This document shows positions 21,730-31,919 of a DNA stretch of 64,000 bases, one piece after another. The position numbers and the translations under genes are program-made. Origin of the DNA: Capitulum mitella (lineage: Eukaryota; Arthropoda; Thecostraca; Pollicipedomorpha; Pollicipedidae); assembly GCA_030062745.1 (NCBI GenBank), contig CP099846.1:24717701-24781700 (forward strand), given 5' to 3'. The notes beneath the pieces are model-generated. The model did no database searches, was not told where the DNA came from, and was given only the letters and a program-made list of their open reading frames with translations. Every line of letters starts with the position of its first letter. The first letter of the stretch is position 1.

Positions 21730-22500
21730 AGGTTAGGAACAGTTTCTCTCTGATGCATGCTTCATTGAATATGACAGCATATTGGCTGCTGATTTGTTTT
21801 TTGGACCGGTTTTCTAGTTTTCTCACCACTTTTTTGTTAGAAAGTCAGGTCGCTTACTGGGTGCCTATATTACCATCCTGTAACGTTTCGTTGCATCTCA
21901 CAATATCATCAGAAATACGAAAATATAAGCACAAGAGCAGATCGATTATCGGGTTCGTGGGCTCATTTTCAAAATACGTCTTTTGGAAATCATGGTTACT
22001 TGCACTTCGCATTCATGATAACATGGTATGCGCCTCTGATATAGCTATATACAGTTATAACAAATCCTGAATATGCCACAAATATCAGTACACTGAGGGG
22101 ACTGTTACACGCTAGTGCCGTGGTTCCAGAGGCTGCCCATCATACAGAGGAGTGCTATGCAGTGCTTCATATCCATTTGTCTGTTTATGATATGGTCTCT
22201 TTCTCTGATATGGACAGCTTCCAAAACTCAGTTTATGTCTGTTCGTACATCTCATCAGTATAGTTGTATGTTATATTATTAATGTTCGTGTTAATGTCAT
22301 GTTGCGTGTTCTTGTCATGTGTTTGTCTTGAGCACCCTCCTGCATGTGCATGGTGATCTGTCGTGGTAACGTTGTAGTGGTGGGTCCAACGTAGGCTGAG
22401 TTGGAGAGGCACGCACAGCCTCCAATGGGACACTGAAACTCGTACACTACGTTATCCGCTTTCAGGGGAGTTGTGTCTTGAGTTGTGGTTTGTGTAATCG
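21730..22500 (-). pseudogene. Penelope-like retroelement 3' part, relic 1
   Basis: PLEs encode a reverse transcriptase followed by a GIY-YIG endonuclease. On the minus strand, between about 22500 and 22260, the translation contains NVVYEFQCPIGG and AYVGPTTTTLPRQITMHMQEG, the VVY...YVG version of the GIY-YIG core as found in PLEs. It continues through HMTR to a second block, AVHIRERDHIINRQMDM (about 22205-22150), the typical C-terminal region. A stop and a frameshift separate the two blocks. The reverse transcriptase is missing. Its 3' untranslated part runs to the (TA)n at 21723 and contains the hammerhead-like core at 21885-21912. It forms a head-to-head inverted pair with relic 2. Confidence 0.75.
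21885..21912 (-). ncRNA. Hammerhead-ribozyme-like core, PLE relic 1
   Basis: The minus strand reads CTGATGA, then a spacer able to fold as a weak stem-loop (ATTGT-GAGAT-GCAAC), then GAAAC. These are the two conserved catalytic boxes of a hammerhead. Two flanking 11 nt segments (21861-21871 and 21922-21932) are complementary apart from one G-U pair and could enclose the core. A U between CTGATGA and the stem departs from the canonical fold, and stem III with its cleavage site is not clear. Confidence 0.45.
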
Positions 22501-22969
22501 GAACACAACTCCACAAACACTTCACACACGGTTCACGCGCTGACGCAAAGGCATCTGGAAGCCCTCGTCACGAGATGCTTCAGTTGTACTATCAGGGAAG
22601 TATGTCCGCCGCGTACAAAAGGGACGAGAAAGTTTTGTGTAACATAGTTTCCAAAAACTGTCTGCCAACCAATCCAGAAAACACGCTTAAACTACCTACT
22701 TCAAAAGTCCCGGCGTCTCTGGTTTGATTATGAAAAACAACCTTGTTCAAGACGCAACTCCCCTGAAAGCGACCAACGACGTGTACGATGCCCCACTGGC
22801 GACTGTGGGGCATCGTAGTGGGGCAGCGTCCTATAGGGGCAGCGCCGCTCCAGCTCAACCTACATTGCACACAGTACTACAACATTATCACGACGAATCG
22901 CCAGGCACCTGCAAGAGGGTGCTCCAGACAAACACATGACAAGAAAACACATGACAACATGCACATGAA

Positions 22970-24248
22970 CCCGAGAACGCCTGCGGATGTCAAATAGGGC
23001 ACCCCTCGGTTTTTCGTGAATAACTTCTGAACCAGTAAAACCAGCCTAACCAAACTTTCAGCAGCTGTTTAACAATCAATTCTACATATTTTGACACCAA
23101 ACCATTTCCATGCTACGTCAGGCTGTAGAGGTATGTCATAAATGAACCCTTGCATGTGTGTTTTCGCCTATTCGGGCGATGGCGAGAGCATGATTTTTGA
23201 TAGTACTCGCGAATTTATTGTATGGACTATTTGGATTTACATCGGACACGGTCCTCGAAAGGATATTCAGTCGTGACACGTCAACATTAGAGGTCAAGCT
23301 AGGTCACATGCATGATGGATTGGACTGATTTGGATTGGTTTGGAATAAAATGGACTGATTTGCATTGTGCGCGATAAAAGTGACTGCCGCTGACCTTCCT
23401 CATCGTTCAAACCACATATTATGCCCAAACATTATATGCCTCTTACTAAGGCTTACTAAATGAAACGTTAGGCCATGTCAGGTCACGTCATAAGTTGATG
23501 TCAAAACGAATGAAATACATCGTTGTCTGTGGAAGATCGTTCAGTAGCGGCAGCGAACAACTATTGTTCCTGGCCAGAAAAAGAAAAATGCCTTTCTGGC
23601 CTGACCCTGACCCAATAACGAGCAGACGGTGCAGATTCAATTATCACGAGATGCCATTTCAGTTATGTTGTTACGCAATTAAGAATCATAGCGAGTAATG
23701 ATTGCTTTTTGTCAGGAAGAGTAATGCAACCTTATCTCACCTGACCTATAATGCCCCTGACTGGATGAAAAGTAAGTAAGGCAAAACTGATCATCAGAAG
23801 GTTTCACTTCTGTCCTTTTTGTCACTTGGATCGAAACGGATGCAAGTTAGTACCGATCTTTGGCATGTAAGGTAAGAACAATGTTTCACCTGACCTAGGT
23901 TGACCTTTACCCGGCATTTTTGTTACATTTTGGCATGCTTCTGATGTAGGAGATCGTGATCTATCGTTTGATAGTCAACTGAAGGCTTTAAGATCGGTAT
24001 TGCCGATGATATGATGAACGAATCGATATCATTTTTTCCGACGTCGTGTTATGCGTTTTGCGTGGCCTGTGACGTCATCATTCACGTGACCAGGGCTTAC
24101 ATAGTATTTTCTGAATAGTATCACTCAGGGGTATCGACTGGTGATAGGCCGGTTCAGATCCGACGTCGAGGTCCCGGGATAGCAGGGGTGCCCTTTTTGA
24201 CACCCGCCAGGCGGTCGCGGGTATAAAAACACTCCAGGCAGTGCCGGG
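22970..24248 (-). mobile_element. TTAA-type element family F, copy 3, inserted in a PLE
   Basis: 1279 bp on the minus strand, matching 8965-10226 and 40229-41498. One end is CCCGAGAACGCCTG after TGAA (a changed TTAA), the other GGCAGTGCCGGG before TTAA at 24249-24252. It carries a perfect CRE at 24070-24077 and several GGTCA half-sites. It interrupts PLE relic 2 between the endonuclease and the C-terminal block. The uninterrupted relic 1 has ACATTAATAATATAACATAC at the same point, preserving the empty TTAA. Confidence 0.8.
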
Positions 24249-24616
24249 TTAATGGTACAACATGCAACTATACTGACAAGATGTAGGAACAGACATAAGC
24301 TGAGAGTTATGGAGGCTGTCCACATCAGAGAAAGAGACCATATCATAAACAGACAAATGGATATGAGAGGTACCCTTTCTCTGTACAATGGACAGTCTTT
24401 GGAACCAAGACACTAGCGTGTAATAGTCCCCCCACTGTGCTGATATTTGTAGCATATTCAGGATTTGTTCATGATTGTACATAGTTTTATCAGAGGTGCA
24501 TACCCTAGTATCATGAATGCAAAGTGTAAATAACCGTCATTTTCAAAGGACGTATTCTGAAAATGAGCCCACTGACACGATAATCGATTTGCTGTTATGC
24601 TTATATTTTCGCATGT

Positions 24617-24644
24617 CTGATGATGCTGCGAGATGCAACGAAAC
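24617..24644 (+). ncRNA. Hammerhead-ribozyme-like core, PLE relic 2
   Basis: CTGATGA (24617-24623), T, then GCTGC-GAGAT-GCAAC (one C-A mismatch, otherwise a 5 bp stem), then GAAAC. Complementary flanks TGCTTATATT (24598-24607) and AATATAGGCA (24658-24667) enclose it, as in relic 1. The extra U after CTGATGA is again present. Confidence 0.45.
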
Positions 24645-24774
24645 GGCGCAGGACGATAATATAGGCACGCCATTAAGCAACTTGACTGTCTCAAAAAAGA
24701 GTTTTTAGAAATCTTGAGAACTAATCTAAAAGATAAATCAACGACCAGTATGCTGTCCTAGTTAATGAAACACA

Positions 24775-24779
24775 CATAC

Positions 24780-24845
<66 letters not shown>

Positions 24846-24866
24846 GTATATTTGTGTGTGTGTGTT
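24775..24866. repeat. (CATA)n/(TA)n microsatellite between PLE pairs
   Basis: CATA repeats, about 50 bp of TA, then TG-rich repeats. The 3' ends of PLE relics 2 (plus) and 3 (minus) meet at this tract. Confidence 0.95.
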
Positions 24867-24869
24867 TAC

Positions 24870-25515
24870 TTTGGGAGTAGATGCTCATTAATGCAAGTTT
24901 GATTAAATATGACAACGAAGTTAGCTGTTATTAGTTTCCTCCTTAAGCTTTTTGCTCTTCGTACAAGTTTTTCGTTCTTTTTCCTCCAGGCAAAAAAGTA
25001 GTTCTGATGCAACGTTTCTTTCATTTCCCATGAACATCACCAGGCAAACATTCAAGCACATCACGCATATATATGACATATCTAACTAACAGTGTGAAAA
25101 AAAATATAATAGATACGAGAAATCACTGGGTAACGGTCGTTTCTTATGTGACCGTTGGTTTCTAATAAAATGCACGAAACTAACTGAGCAATGTTTTGGC
25201 AAACTATTTGAAAACGTGTGCTTCCTAAAATTTCGGGCATTTCCGGTTGACTACGTAGAAAAACATCACGGCACAAATCTGAACAGCCTCTCAGACCCAA
25301 GCTTTAATCGGGGGTTCATCATACAGAGAAAGGGTACCCTGAGCGTTTACCTGCCTGTTGATAAGACGATCGCATTCTTTGATGTGTATAGCTTACACTA
25401 TTCGCAATTTGTTTCTCTGAACAGCGAGTGACTATGGTTGTCTGGTTCAGGAGGGTTTCTCTGGTGATGGTGACATGGTGGACGTCTCTGAGATGTTTCT
25501 TAGGTGCGTCGTCTG
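24870..25515 (-). pseudogene. Penelope-like retroelement 3' part, relic 3
   Basis: The minus strand from about 25500 to 25320 encodes ITRETLLNQTTIVTRCSEKQ (compare HATILTRC in relic 2), then SYTHQRMRSSYQQAG in a shifted frame. This is the region between the GIY-YIG domain and the C-terminus of PLEs. Below it, the hammerhead-like core lies at 25014-25043 and the relic ends at the 24.8 kb microsatellite. It is a mirror image of relic 4. Confidence 0.65.
25014..25043 (-). ncRNA. Hammerhead-like core, PLE relic 3 (mutated)
   Basis: The minus strand reads CTGGTGA (one change from CTGATGA), T, GTTCAT-GGGAA-ATGAAA, GAAAC. The stem is nearly intact. Confidence 0.4.
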
Positions 25516-26018
25516 TATCAATCAGACGGCGTGATGTATACATCTGGAAGCTGTATACATCAGAGACTGTGATCCTCTTATCAACAGACTGGCCAACGCC
25601 CAGGGTACCCTCTCTCTGTTTGATAGACTTCCGATTGGAGCCAGGGTCTGAGAGGTTGCTCAGATTTGTACCGCTCTACGTAGTCGACTGGAAATGCCCG
25701 ACATTTTAGGAAGCATGCATTTTCAAACAGGTTGTCATTAGAAGCCAAAAATCGCGATAAGAAACGACCCTTACCCAGTAATTCCTCGTATCTATTATAT
25801 TTCGGCCACATTGTTTGCTAGATATGCCATATGTATGTGTAATGTTCTTAAATGTTTGTCTGATGATGTTCATGGAAAATGAACGAAACGTTGCATGATT
25901 TTTTCGGGGTCTGCCTTTTTTCGTGGAGGAAAAAGAGCGAAAGCTTGTACGAAGAACAGTAAGCTTAAGGAGGAAAATAATAACAATTAACTTCGTTGCC
26001 ATATTGAATAAAGCTTCC

Positions 26019-26020
<2 letters not shown>
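25516..26020 (+). pseudogene. Penelope-like retroelement 3' part, relic 4
   Basis: LEAVYIRDCDPLINRLANAQ followed by GTLSLFDRLPIGARV and a stop at 25649-25651 is a well preserved PLE C-terminus. Only the last ~35 residues are present; everything upstream is replaced by the mirror-image relic 3. The 3' untranslated part contains the hammerhead-like core at 25860-25889 and ends in CATA/TA repeats. Confidence 0.7.
25860..25889 (+). ncRNA. Hammerhead-like core, PLE relic 4 (best preserved)
   Basis: CTGATGA (25860-25866), T, then a perfect 6 bp stem GTTCAT/ATGAAC closed by GGAAA, then GAAAC (25885-25889). Stem III would have to form from CGTTGCAT, which pairs poorly with itself. PLEs of many animals are known to carry hammerhead motifs, which supports the reading. 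Confidence 0.5.
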
Positions 26021-26053
<33 letters not shown>

Positions 26054-26073
26054 TGTATATATATATATATATA
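26020..26073. repeat. (CATA)n(TA)n microsatellite, right bound of PLE cluster
   Basis: Six CATA units followed by TA repeats, directly after the 3' end of relic 4. Confidence 0.95.
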
Positions 26074-27299
26074 TGACTATTTGTATACCTAGCTAGGACT
26101 TGGCCTTTGTCCAGCTCATCCCAAATAAGCAGGTCGCTCACGACCAGACTGGCCCACAAGCCTCCTGTACCTCGCTTTTATCTTGCAAACTCGTTCTACC
26201 TCGCTTCGTTCGGTCTACATTTGTATATAACTTGAAATGATCAGCTATTTTTTCTGCATTCCTAGTACACGACAGCTAAGCTGCATGCTCTGGGGAGTCC
26301 CAGCAAAACCCATTGCAAGCAAGCCTCTGTGTGCTTTTCCCGCATCATGGATACACGTAAACGTAGGCTGCCTCAAGCCCACTGTCTGCTGTGCGTCAGT
26401 TCTTTCCGCCGTCTAACACCCGACCATCTATATTTGGGGAGAGACTGAAATGACTGCAATGTCTTAATCGGATGCAAGACGCAACACAGATTTGCGAGCT
26501 ATTCCTTCAACGAAGCGTGCAAGCTCCCGATTAATAATTTTCAGGGACTAACGGTTGTTTCTTCTTGGTATGTTCTATGGCTGCCAAAGTTGTTCGCAGC
26601 ATTGGAAGCTCAGGTATCTCTTTCCGCTGTGTACCACGGGAAGAGGAACACAGAAGAATGAACACAGAAGAATGAGTGGTGTCGTTTGAGTAGATAAGAA
26701 GGAATAAGAGAGTATGGAGCTTGAAGTAGAACCAGGTAAAACGGATAAGCAAGTGGGAATGAATTGGTTTGATGGCTACTCGCAATGACGCCAGACGAAG
26801 GAACTGCGTGAGATTATTCCTGCGTTCCTTCTCGTATTGAGTGTTTTGCGGTAGCACATGTGATTGTCCGCATTCTAGAGCAGACTTATTTTGCGGCCTT
26901 TCGTGTTTTCAGTTTAGGAGGTGACATCAGAAGGAAGCATTCACATCCTGGTATATTTTAGCGGACGGTGGTGACGCTGATCCGAAGCATGGTCAATGGA
27001 AGTGGTAAAGGATAAGGTATTCCCTAAACCCTCACATCAGGGTAATCATGCATCCCCACGTACCCTGCCCGCGGGGGAATTATTAATACCGCGCCCACAT
27101 CACCTGCAAATGACTGGGCGGTCCAGGCCCCGGCGCAGCTTATGGAAAATAAGTGGCCTGTATGAAAGTAATTTTCTACACCGTACAGTCGAATATATCC
27201 ATCTGTCTATGAGGCTCCAAAATTCCAGGCTAAACATATATCAGTGCTTCAGTTAACTGACATGCAAAAAACGTACGGAATCTTTCCAACGCTGAAATC
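26074..27299. other. Unassigned spacer
   Basis: No gene or repeat recognised. Confidence 0.4.
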
Positions 27300-27475
27300 T
27301 CTTTCACACATGTTTTGAAGGCCTCCTTGTTATTCCGCACACTTTTATACATCGTTATGCTTTGGAGCTTTTGCCCCGTGGAAGAGCACATGGTAAAAGC
27401 ATATGCGCTCTTCCAGTTCTATCCGAGTTCGACATTCAGCGACGAAAGTCAACAAACCTCGATCGGTCTTGGCAT
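27300..27475 (+). repeat. Repeat family J, copy 2
   Basis: Counterpart of 21376-21560, in the same orientation, on the other side of the PLE cluster. It ends abruptly at the homopolymer tract. Confidence 0.4.
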
Positions 27476-27675
27476 TTTTTTTAAAAAAAAAAAAAAAAAA
27501 AAAGTTAAAAAAAAAAAAAAATTATTATTAGTTTTTTGGTTTTTTTTTTTTTTTCTTTTTTTTAACCCCCAATTTATCACCTCCCCCCTCCCCCCCTCAC
27601 AGAAATTTAAAAAAAAAAGGCAAAATAATGGAAAAAAAAAAAAATTTAATTGAAAAAATTTTGGTTGGTTTTTGG
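27475..27675. repeat. Homopolymer-dominated low-complexity tract
   Basis: About 200 bp almost entirely made of runs of A, T and C (A runs over 20 nt, T runs over 15, C runs of 6-7) with TTAATTG-type fragments. It resembles no other part of the window and could be a sequencing or consensus artefact. Confidence 0.7.
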
Positions 27676-27737
27676 GGCTTAGAGGCGCACCGACTTCAAG
27701 GTCATTCGGCGCTCATACATGTAGCAACAGACGATTA

Positions 27738-27782
27738 CATATGTATATATACACCTATATATATATATATATATATATATAC
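27738..27782. repeat. (TA)n microsatellite
   Basis: About 40 bp of TA repeats after GTATATATACACC. Confidence 0.9.
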
Positions 27783-28366
27783 ATTGTAAGCATGCATTAC
27801 AAAGTCGTTCTTTTTCTAATACAATAGCAGAAATCCTTATACATCCCAGTGTATTTCGCATAGGGTCATTGAATGCCCATGCATGCTCTGTATACATTTC
27901 TCACTTGACTGAATAGGAAGAAAAAGACTGTGAAGAAACAGAAACATAAAAGGACACTCATAAACATTGGATACCCAGTGACAAATCTTTAAAATATGTC
28001 CTGGCGTCAGCTGCTAAATGGTTACGATATTGTACAACGCATTGCTGCGTGAGCGCTGAGTCCAAGCCTTTCGTCTACAGTCACGGTTCCTGGACAGCCA
28101 TTCGCAGCCTCTAATTGCATGCCGCAGAACAGGAAACGTGGCCGACACCGGAGCGAGGCTCCGCGCTGCTTGGCATGTGGAAATGGACCCTGTTGCCAGG
28201 CGATGTTTCTCGCGGACTTGCGTCACCACCCGTATATGACGTCATTAGGAGAATCGGTCTGTGGACGAACTGCTCGTGCGCCAGAACTAGGGAGATCCTC
28301 TGAGGGAGGGACCCGTAATCTGTTAAGTCGTATTCGGAACAATGGTCTATCTCGCCGCGGGAGTAG
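27783..28366. other. Unassigned spacer with one CRE
   Basis: A perfect TGACGTCA lies at 28237-28244, about 450 bp from the CpG island at 28.69 kb. No gene recognised. Confidence 0.4.
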
Positions 28367-28653
28367 CAGGCACGTACCCAGGATTTTCCTTGGGAGAGGG
28401 CTCAGATGTCAAATTTTGCCAGTTGTCAAAGGCATATGGCAAAATTTATAGTAAAAAGTGATTTCACACAATAAGCCTCATATTCAACACCCAGGGAAAA
28501 CTAAAATATGTTATATGTTAAAAAATAATGTTTGCTTTTGTAGCATATATATGATCGCTATTCCGTATTCCGGTGAAATCGCTAAATATCTAGTGAAGAC
28601 CGCTCGGCTCGGGGAGGGCATGGCCCCCATGTGCCGCCCTGGCTACTTGCCTG
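28367..28653 (+). mobile_element. Miniature element family A, copy 3
   Basis: 287 bp from CAGGCACGTACCCAGG to CCTGGCTACTTGCCTG, giving about 15 bp of imperfect inverted repeat. Possible 8 bp flanks GGGAGTAG and GGCAGGGG agree at only five positions. Related copies lie at 3848-4260 and, reversed, at 15129-15408. No coding capacity. Confidence 0.7.
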
Positions 28654-28689
28654 GGCAGGGGGTGGCTTCCCCCGGTGCTCCTACCCCGC

Positions 28690-29200
28690 TTGAGGCAGCC
28701 GCCGCATGTCAGGTGCACTAAGTGGCGGCTGACAAACAAACCGGTCCGTGATTGGCGAGGGCCGCTCTCCGCCGCGCCTGATTGGCCGGGAGCGTCGCGC
28801 GCGAGCGCGTCCTGGCTCTGACCGGTTAAGGAGCCGGCCGCGGCGGCGAGGTCGCCGGAGACGGAGGTCGTCACCGCGCCGCCGCCGTGACGTCGCGCGT
28901 GATTCAGCCGTCAGCTGTTGGGCCCGCTCGGCCCGCGTCGGCCGAGATAATATTAGGGCTGAATCATGTCCGCCGCCGGTGTGCCAACACACACAGGCGG
29001 ACGTCACCGTCAGAGTGGAAATAGTCTACTACTGTCCCATTCTTGCCGGCGGCGGCGCGCGGCAGTCGCAGGGCCACGCGCCGCACGCGCCGCGAGCGCC
29101 GACTCCTCCCCCCTCCCCTGAGATGCCTGGCCTCGGCCCCCTTTGGACGCCGCTCGGCGCGACGCTCAAGGGGGAGGGGGGCTCTGGGACGCGTAAAACA
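28690..29200. promoter_or_regulatory. CpG island
   Basis: Dense CpG with GGGGAGG/GGCGG GC boxes, and inverted CCAAT boxes (GATTGGC at 28751, GATTGGCC at 28780). Two inverted CCAAT boxes 30 bp apart next to a CpG island are typical of a promoter. No accompanying exon identified. Frames through it are Arg-rich artefacts. Confidence 0.45.
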
Positions 29201-29429
29201 ATGCCGACTAGTTAGCTGTCCTGTCCAGAGACATCGGAACGGAACCGGCTGTTTCCGGCCGCCGACTGCAGGCCACCGCTGCGTCCGCGAGTGATGAAAC
29301 AGCCCGCAGCCCACGCGGCGCCGACGGCGCAGCCATCAATCGCCGCCGAAAAATGACTCGCGCACGTTAGCGCACATGAGGCATTGACTCAAGCCATGTT
29401 AGTGCCCAGCTCCGCACGCATCGTGAGTA

Positions 29430-29900
29430 CAAATGAAGCGGCAAACGTTCGTCCCTCGCGGCGTCCACCCACTGCTCTCGAAATTTCCTGCCACCGACGC
29501 CGGAGGTTACCACGTCTGAGGCTGCGCGGGCCGACGCCGTACGCGGCGTCCGCCCGCGCCGTCCCGGCGGTGTGGCCGCGGCGTCCGGCGTGGGCTCCAA
29601 CTTGAGCCGGGCCGCGCCATCAGGGCCGGCCATCGGCGGCCCACCCGCGGCCGCCCCGCCGCACCTGCAAATGTCGCCGCCGACGAGGGGGCGGCCGGCG
29701 GCGACCCACGCGTCGCTTCCGCCGACCGCCGGAAGTGTTCCGGCTGCGGCCGCCAGGCGGCGGGCCGGCCGCCGGCGACGACGCGCGCGGGGACGATGGG
29801 GGCAGGACTGGCAAGCGCTGGCTCGTCGGGGACGAACACCGTTCGGCTTCGGGAGGATGGAGACGAAGCGGCCAAGGCGAAATGAATGCCGAGCCGGATG
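29430..29900. promoter_or_regulatory. CpG island
   Basis: A second island, separated from the first by about 230 bp of less CpG-rich sequence. Open frames of over 150 codons exist on both strands with Arg/Pro/Ala bias but no domain. Direction unknown. Confidence 0.4.
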
Positions 29901-31611
29901 TCAAAGTTGGTGATGTTGTGACAGTGCGATGCGATTTTCTTGGTCCCGCTGGGAACCTGCGAAATTGTCTGAGAGCGCTTCGGTTCAACGTCTGCAGCGA
30001 ATTGGATTACGTAATGCATTTCTTAGCGATAAGCTACTAAGCAGCACTTACTGAAACAGTTTACGACTTCTGAAGGTCGGGGATGGAAGTCAGAAATGCA
30101 TGTTTCAATGCAACGAACTATCCCAATGAAATTTCTGTTCCATGTTGCGTTACAGGTGCTTGGCAACGTTTCCATTCAGCCCTCAACCAGACTTTTCTGG
30201 ATTCATACGGTCCATGGATTTGCGGCACAGCTGCCCCTCTCGTTGTGCGGCGTCGTAGAGTGAGCATGGTATCGTCCCTGCGCGACATTGACCGGCCTGC
30301 TCCGTTACCGCCGTGGCGAGCCCGGACCGTGCTCCTGTCCAATAGAGCAGTCTTGAACGGGACGCCTGTGTGTCTTGCCACATGCGGAAAACAGGCTCGG
30401 TCTCTTCAGAGGTCAAGAAACGTTGCTTTTCGTGGATGATGACACTTGGAAAGGCGAAACAGTACCTGTTTTTAGATCACTTCAGGTCCACGCCCACAAA
30501 TCCCTATTTGACCCTTCCAGCAGCTCTCGATCTCGAGACATCTGGGAATGCGAACTGCAGCTTATGTACCCAAAGCATTGAACCAGGGTTCAACAGCTTT
30601 CAACGTATAGTGATTTTCATTTCTCGGACATTTGCGCGCAAGAGGTTGGAGTGATGGTGCCTATCATGGCAGTCTCAAGAACGACAGCCTTAATAAAAGT
30701 TTGATGAAATAGGAAATATTCCCCCGTGGACTCCCCGACATTCGTCATATTGGAATGGTTTACAACGCTTGCTGTTCCCGTAAGCTGTTTTTATCATAAA
30801 CAGTATATAGTCGTTTGGCCCACAATTCAGCGCTTGACCGTCTTTGTGTCAGTGAGTTTCCACGAAGATGATTTTATACTGAACTGTAGTGTTTATGAAA
30901 AGTAAGTTAATAAACACGAAGCACTGGATTATGTTTAGCGATATTCTGACACAAAGTACAGAGTGCTTCAAAAAAGTGCTCGGATTCCATGTGCACGTAA
31001 CTGACTTTCCCTTTAATCTAAACATTTTTTCTTGTCAAGTATTGATGATGACATTATGTCATTTGACGTAAGTGAAGCACAGGTTTCGGGCTGAAATGGT
31101 TTTCACAGCATAGCGGAACATATGAATTGTCGAAGAGTGGTATGGAACCAAATCCTGCGTCACGGTCCGCCGTCGGATCCGCCGTGAGTTTGGTGTCCAC
31201 ACGCACGATGCATCTAAAGACAATGCCACACTAAGGTTCATTGGTGTGGTTTTCGGAAAATGACTGTGGGTACCCAAAACGCATATGGGGACATCCAGAC
31301 ATTGCGTATCAGAGGGGGAGGGGGTCGTTTATGCCTAAAGTTCAGGGAAATAAGTTTAAAAAGGTATTACGGGAGGTAAATTACGGAAGAATGACTTCCG
31401 TAAATCATAGATGACTGCATGGCGGCGACATCCTTAAAGGGAACATATCTGGTTTTTCTGGTATCCCAGAAACGCACTCTGGGAAATATTTAAGATTGGT
31501 TATCGATAATCATATAAATGAAAAGTGCATTTTGGTCATCTTAGACTAATATTTCATGCATTTTAACGTCATGGGACTAAGAATATAGGTATATTTCAAT
31601 ACTTAGACATC
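29901..31611. other. Unassigned spacer
   Basis: Several overlapping short frames near 30.1-30.6 kb, none recognisable. No repeat family found. Confidence 0.35.
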
Positions 31612-31705
31612 ATCTAAGTTGTGGGTGCCTAAGCGGTATTGTGGGTGCCCATTTCCACTTTGTGGGTGCCGGGGCGCCCACAAAGAGATAAGAAACCACA
31701 CCCCT
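31612..31705 (+). repeat. Family D right-end relative, copy 3
   Basis: GTGGGTGCC occurs three times at about 20 bp spacing, then GGGGCGCCCACAAAGAGATA and ACCACACCCCTGCTAAGG. This parallels the triplicated GGGCCCAAA unit and the ACCAACACCCCTGCTTGG end of 5478-5720. Confidence 0.45.
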
Positions 31706-31919
31706 GCTAAGGTTTGTAAAGCACTTGGAAAGCAACGGTCCACAGCACAGAAGAGGGAAAAGTGGACGTTGAGCAGCAGTTACAAAGACCCAAGCCAACA
31801 CTGATGCCTTGAGCCCAGCAACAGGAAGTCCCAGGAAGTTCTGCCGCTGCCGCCCTCAAGAGATGTGATGCTCCCCCTTAGGTGCGTTCAGTAACTTGAA
31901 CAAGGGGCTTAAACTTTTC

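Larger units (their letters stand above)
22485..24770 (+). pseudogene. Penelope-like retroelement 3' part, relic 2, split by element F copy 3
   Basis: Coding pieces in order: HEMLQLYYQGSMSAAYKRDE and NIVSKNCLPTNPENTLKL (22575-22700), the linker preceding the endonuclease in PLEs; then MKNNLVQDATPLKATNDVYD (from about 22730) after a frameshift; a strongly decayed GIY-YIG region; an interruption by the 1.28 kb TTAA element (22970-24252); then HATILTRC and LRVMEAVHIRERDHIINRQ, continuing MDMRGTLSLYNGQ to a stop near 24416. The 3' untranslated part parallels relic 1, including the hammerhead-like core at 24617-24644, and ends at the 24.78 kb microsatellite. No reverse transcriptase remains, so the element is dead. 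Confidence 0.75.

Noticed and set aside
25860-25889. Calling the motif a proven active hammerhead
   Set aside because: The extra nucleotide after CTGATGA and the lack of a clear stem III or cleavage site leave activity undecided; kept as hammerhead-like.
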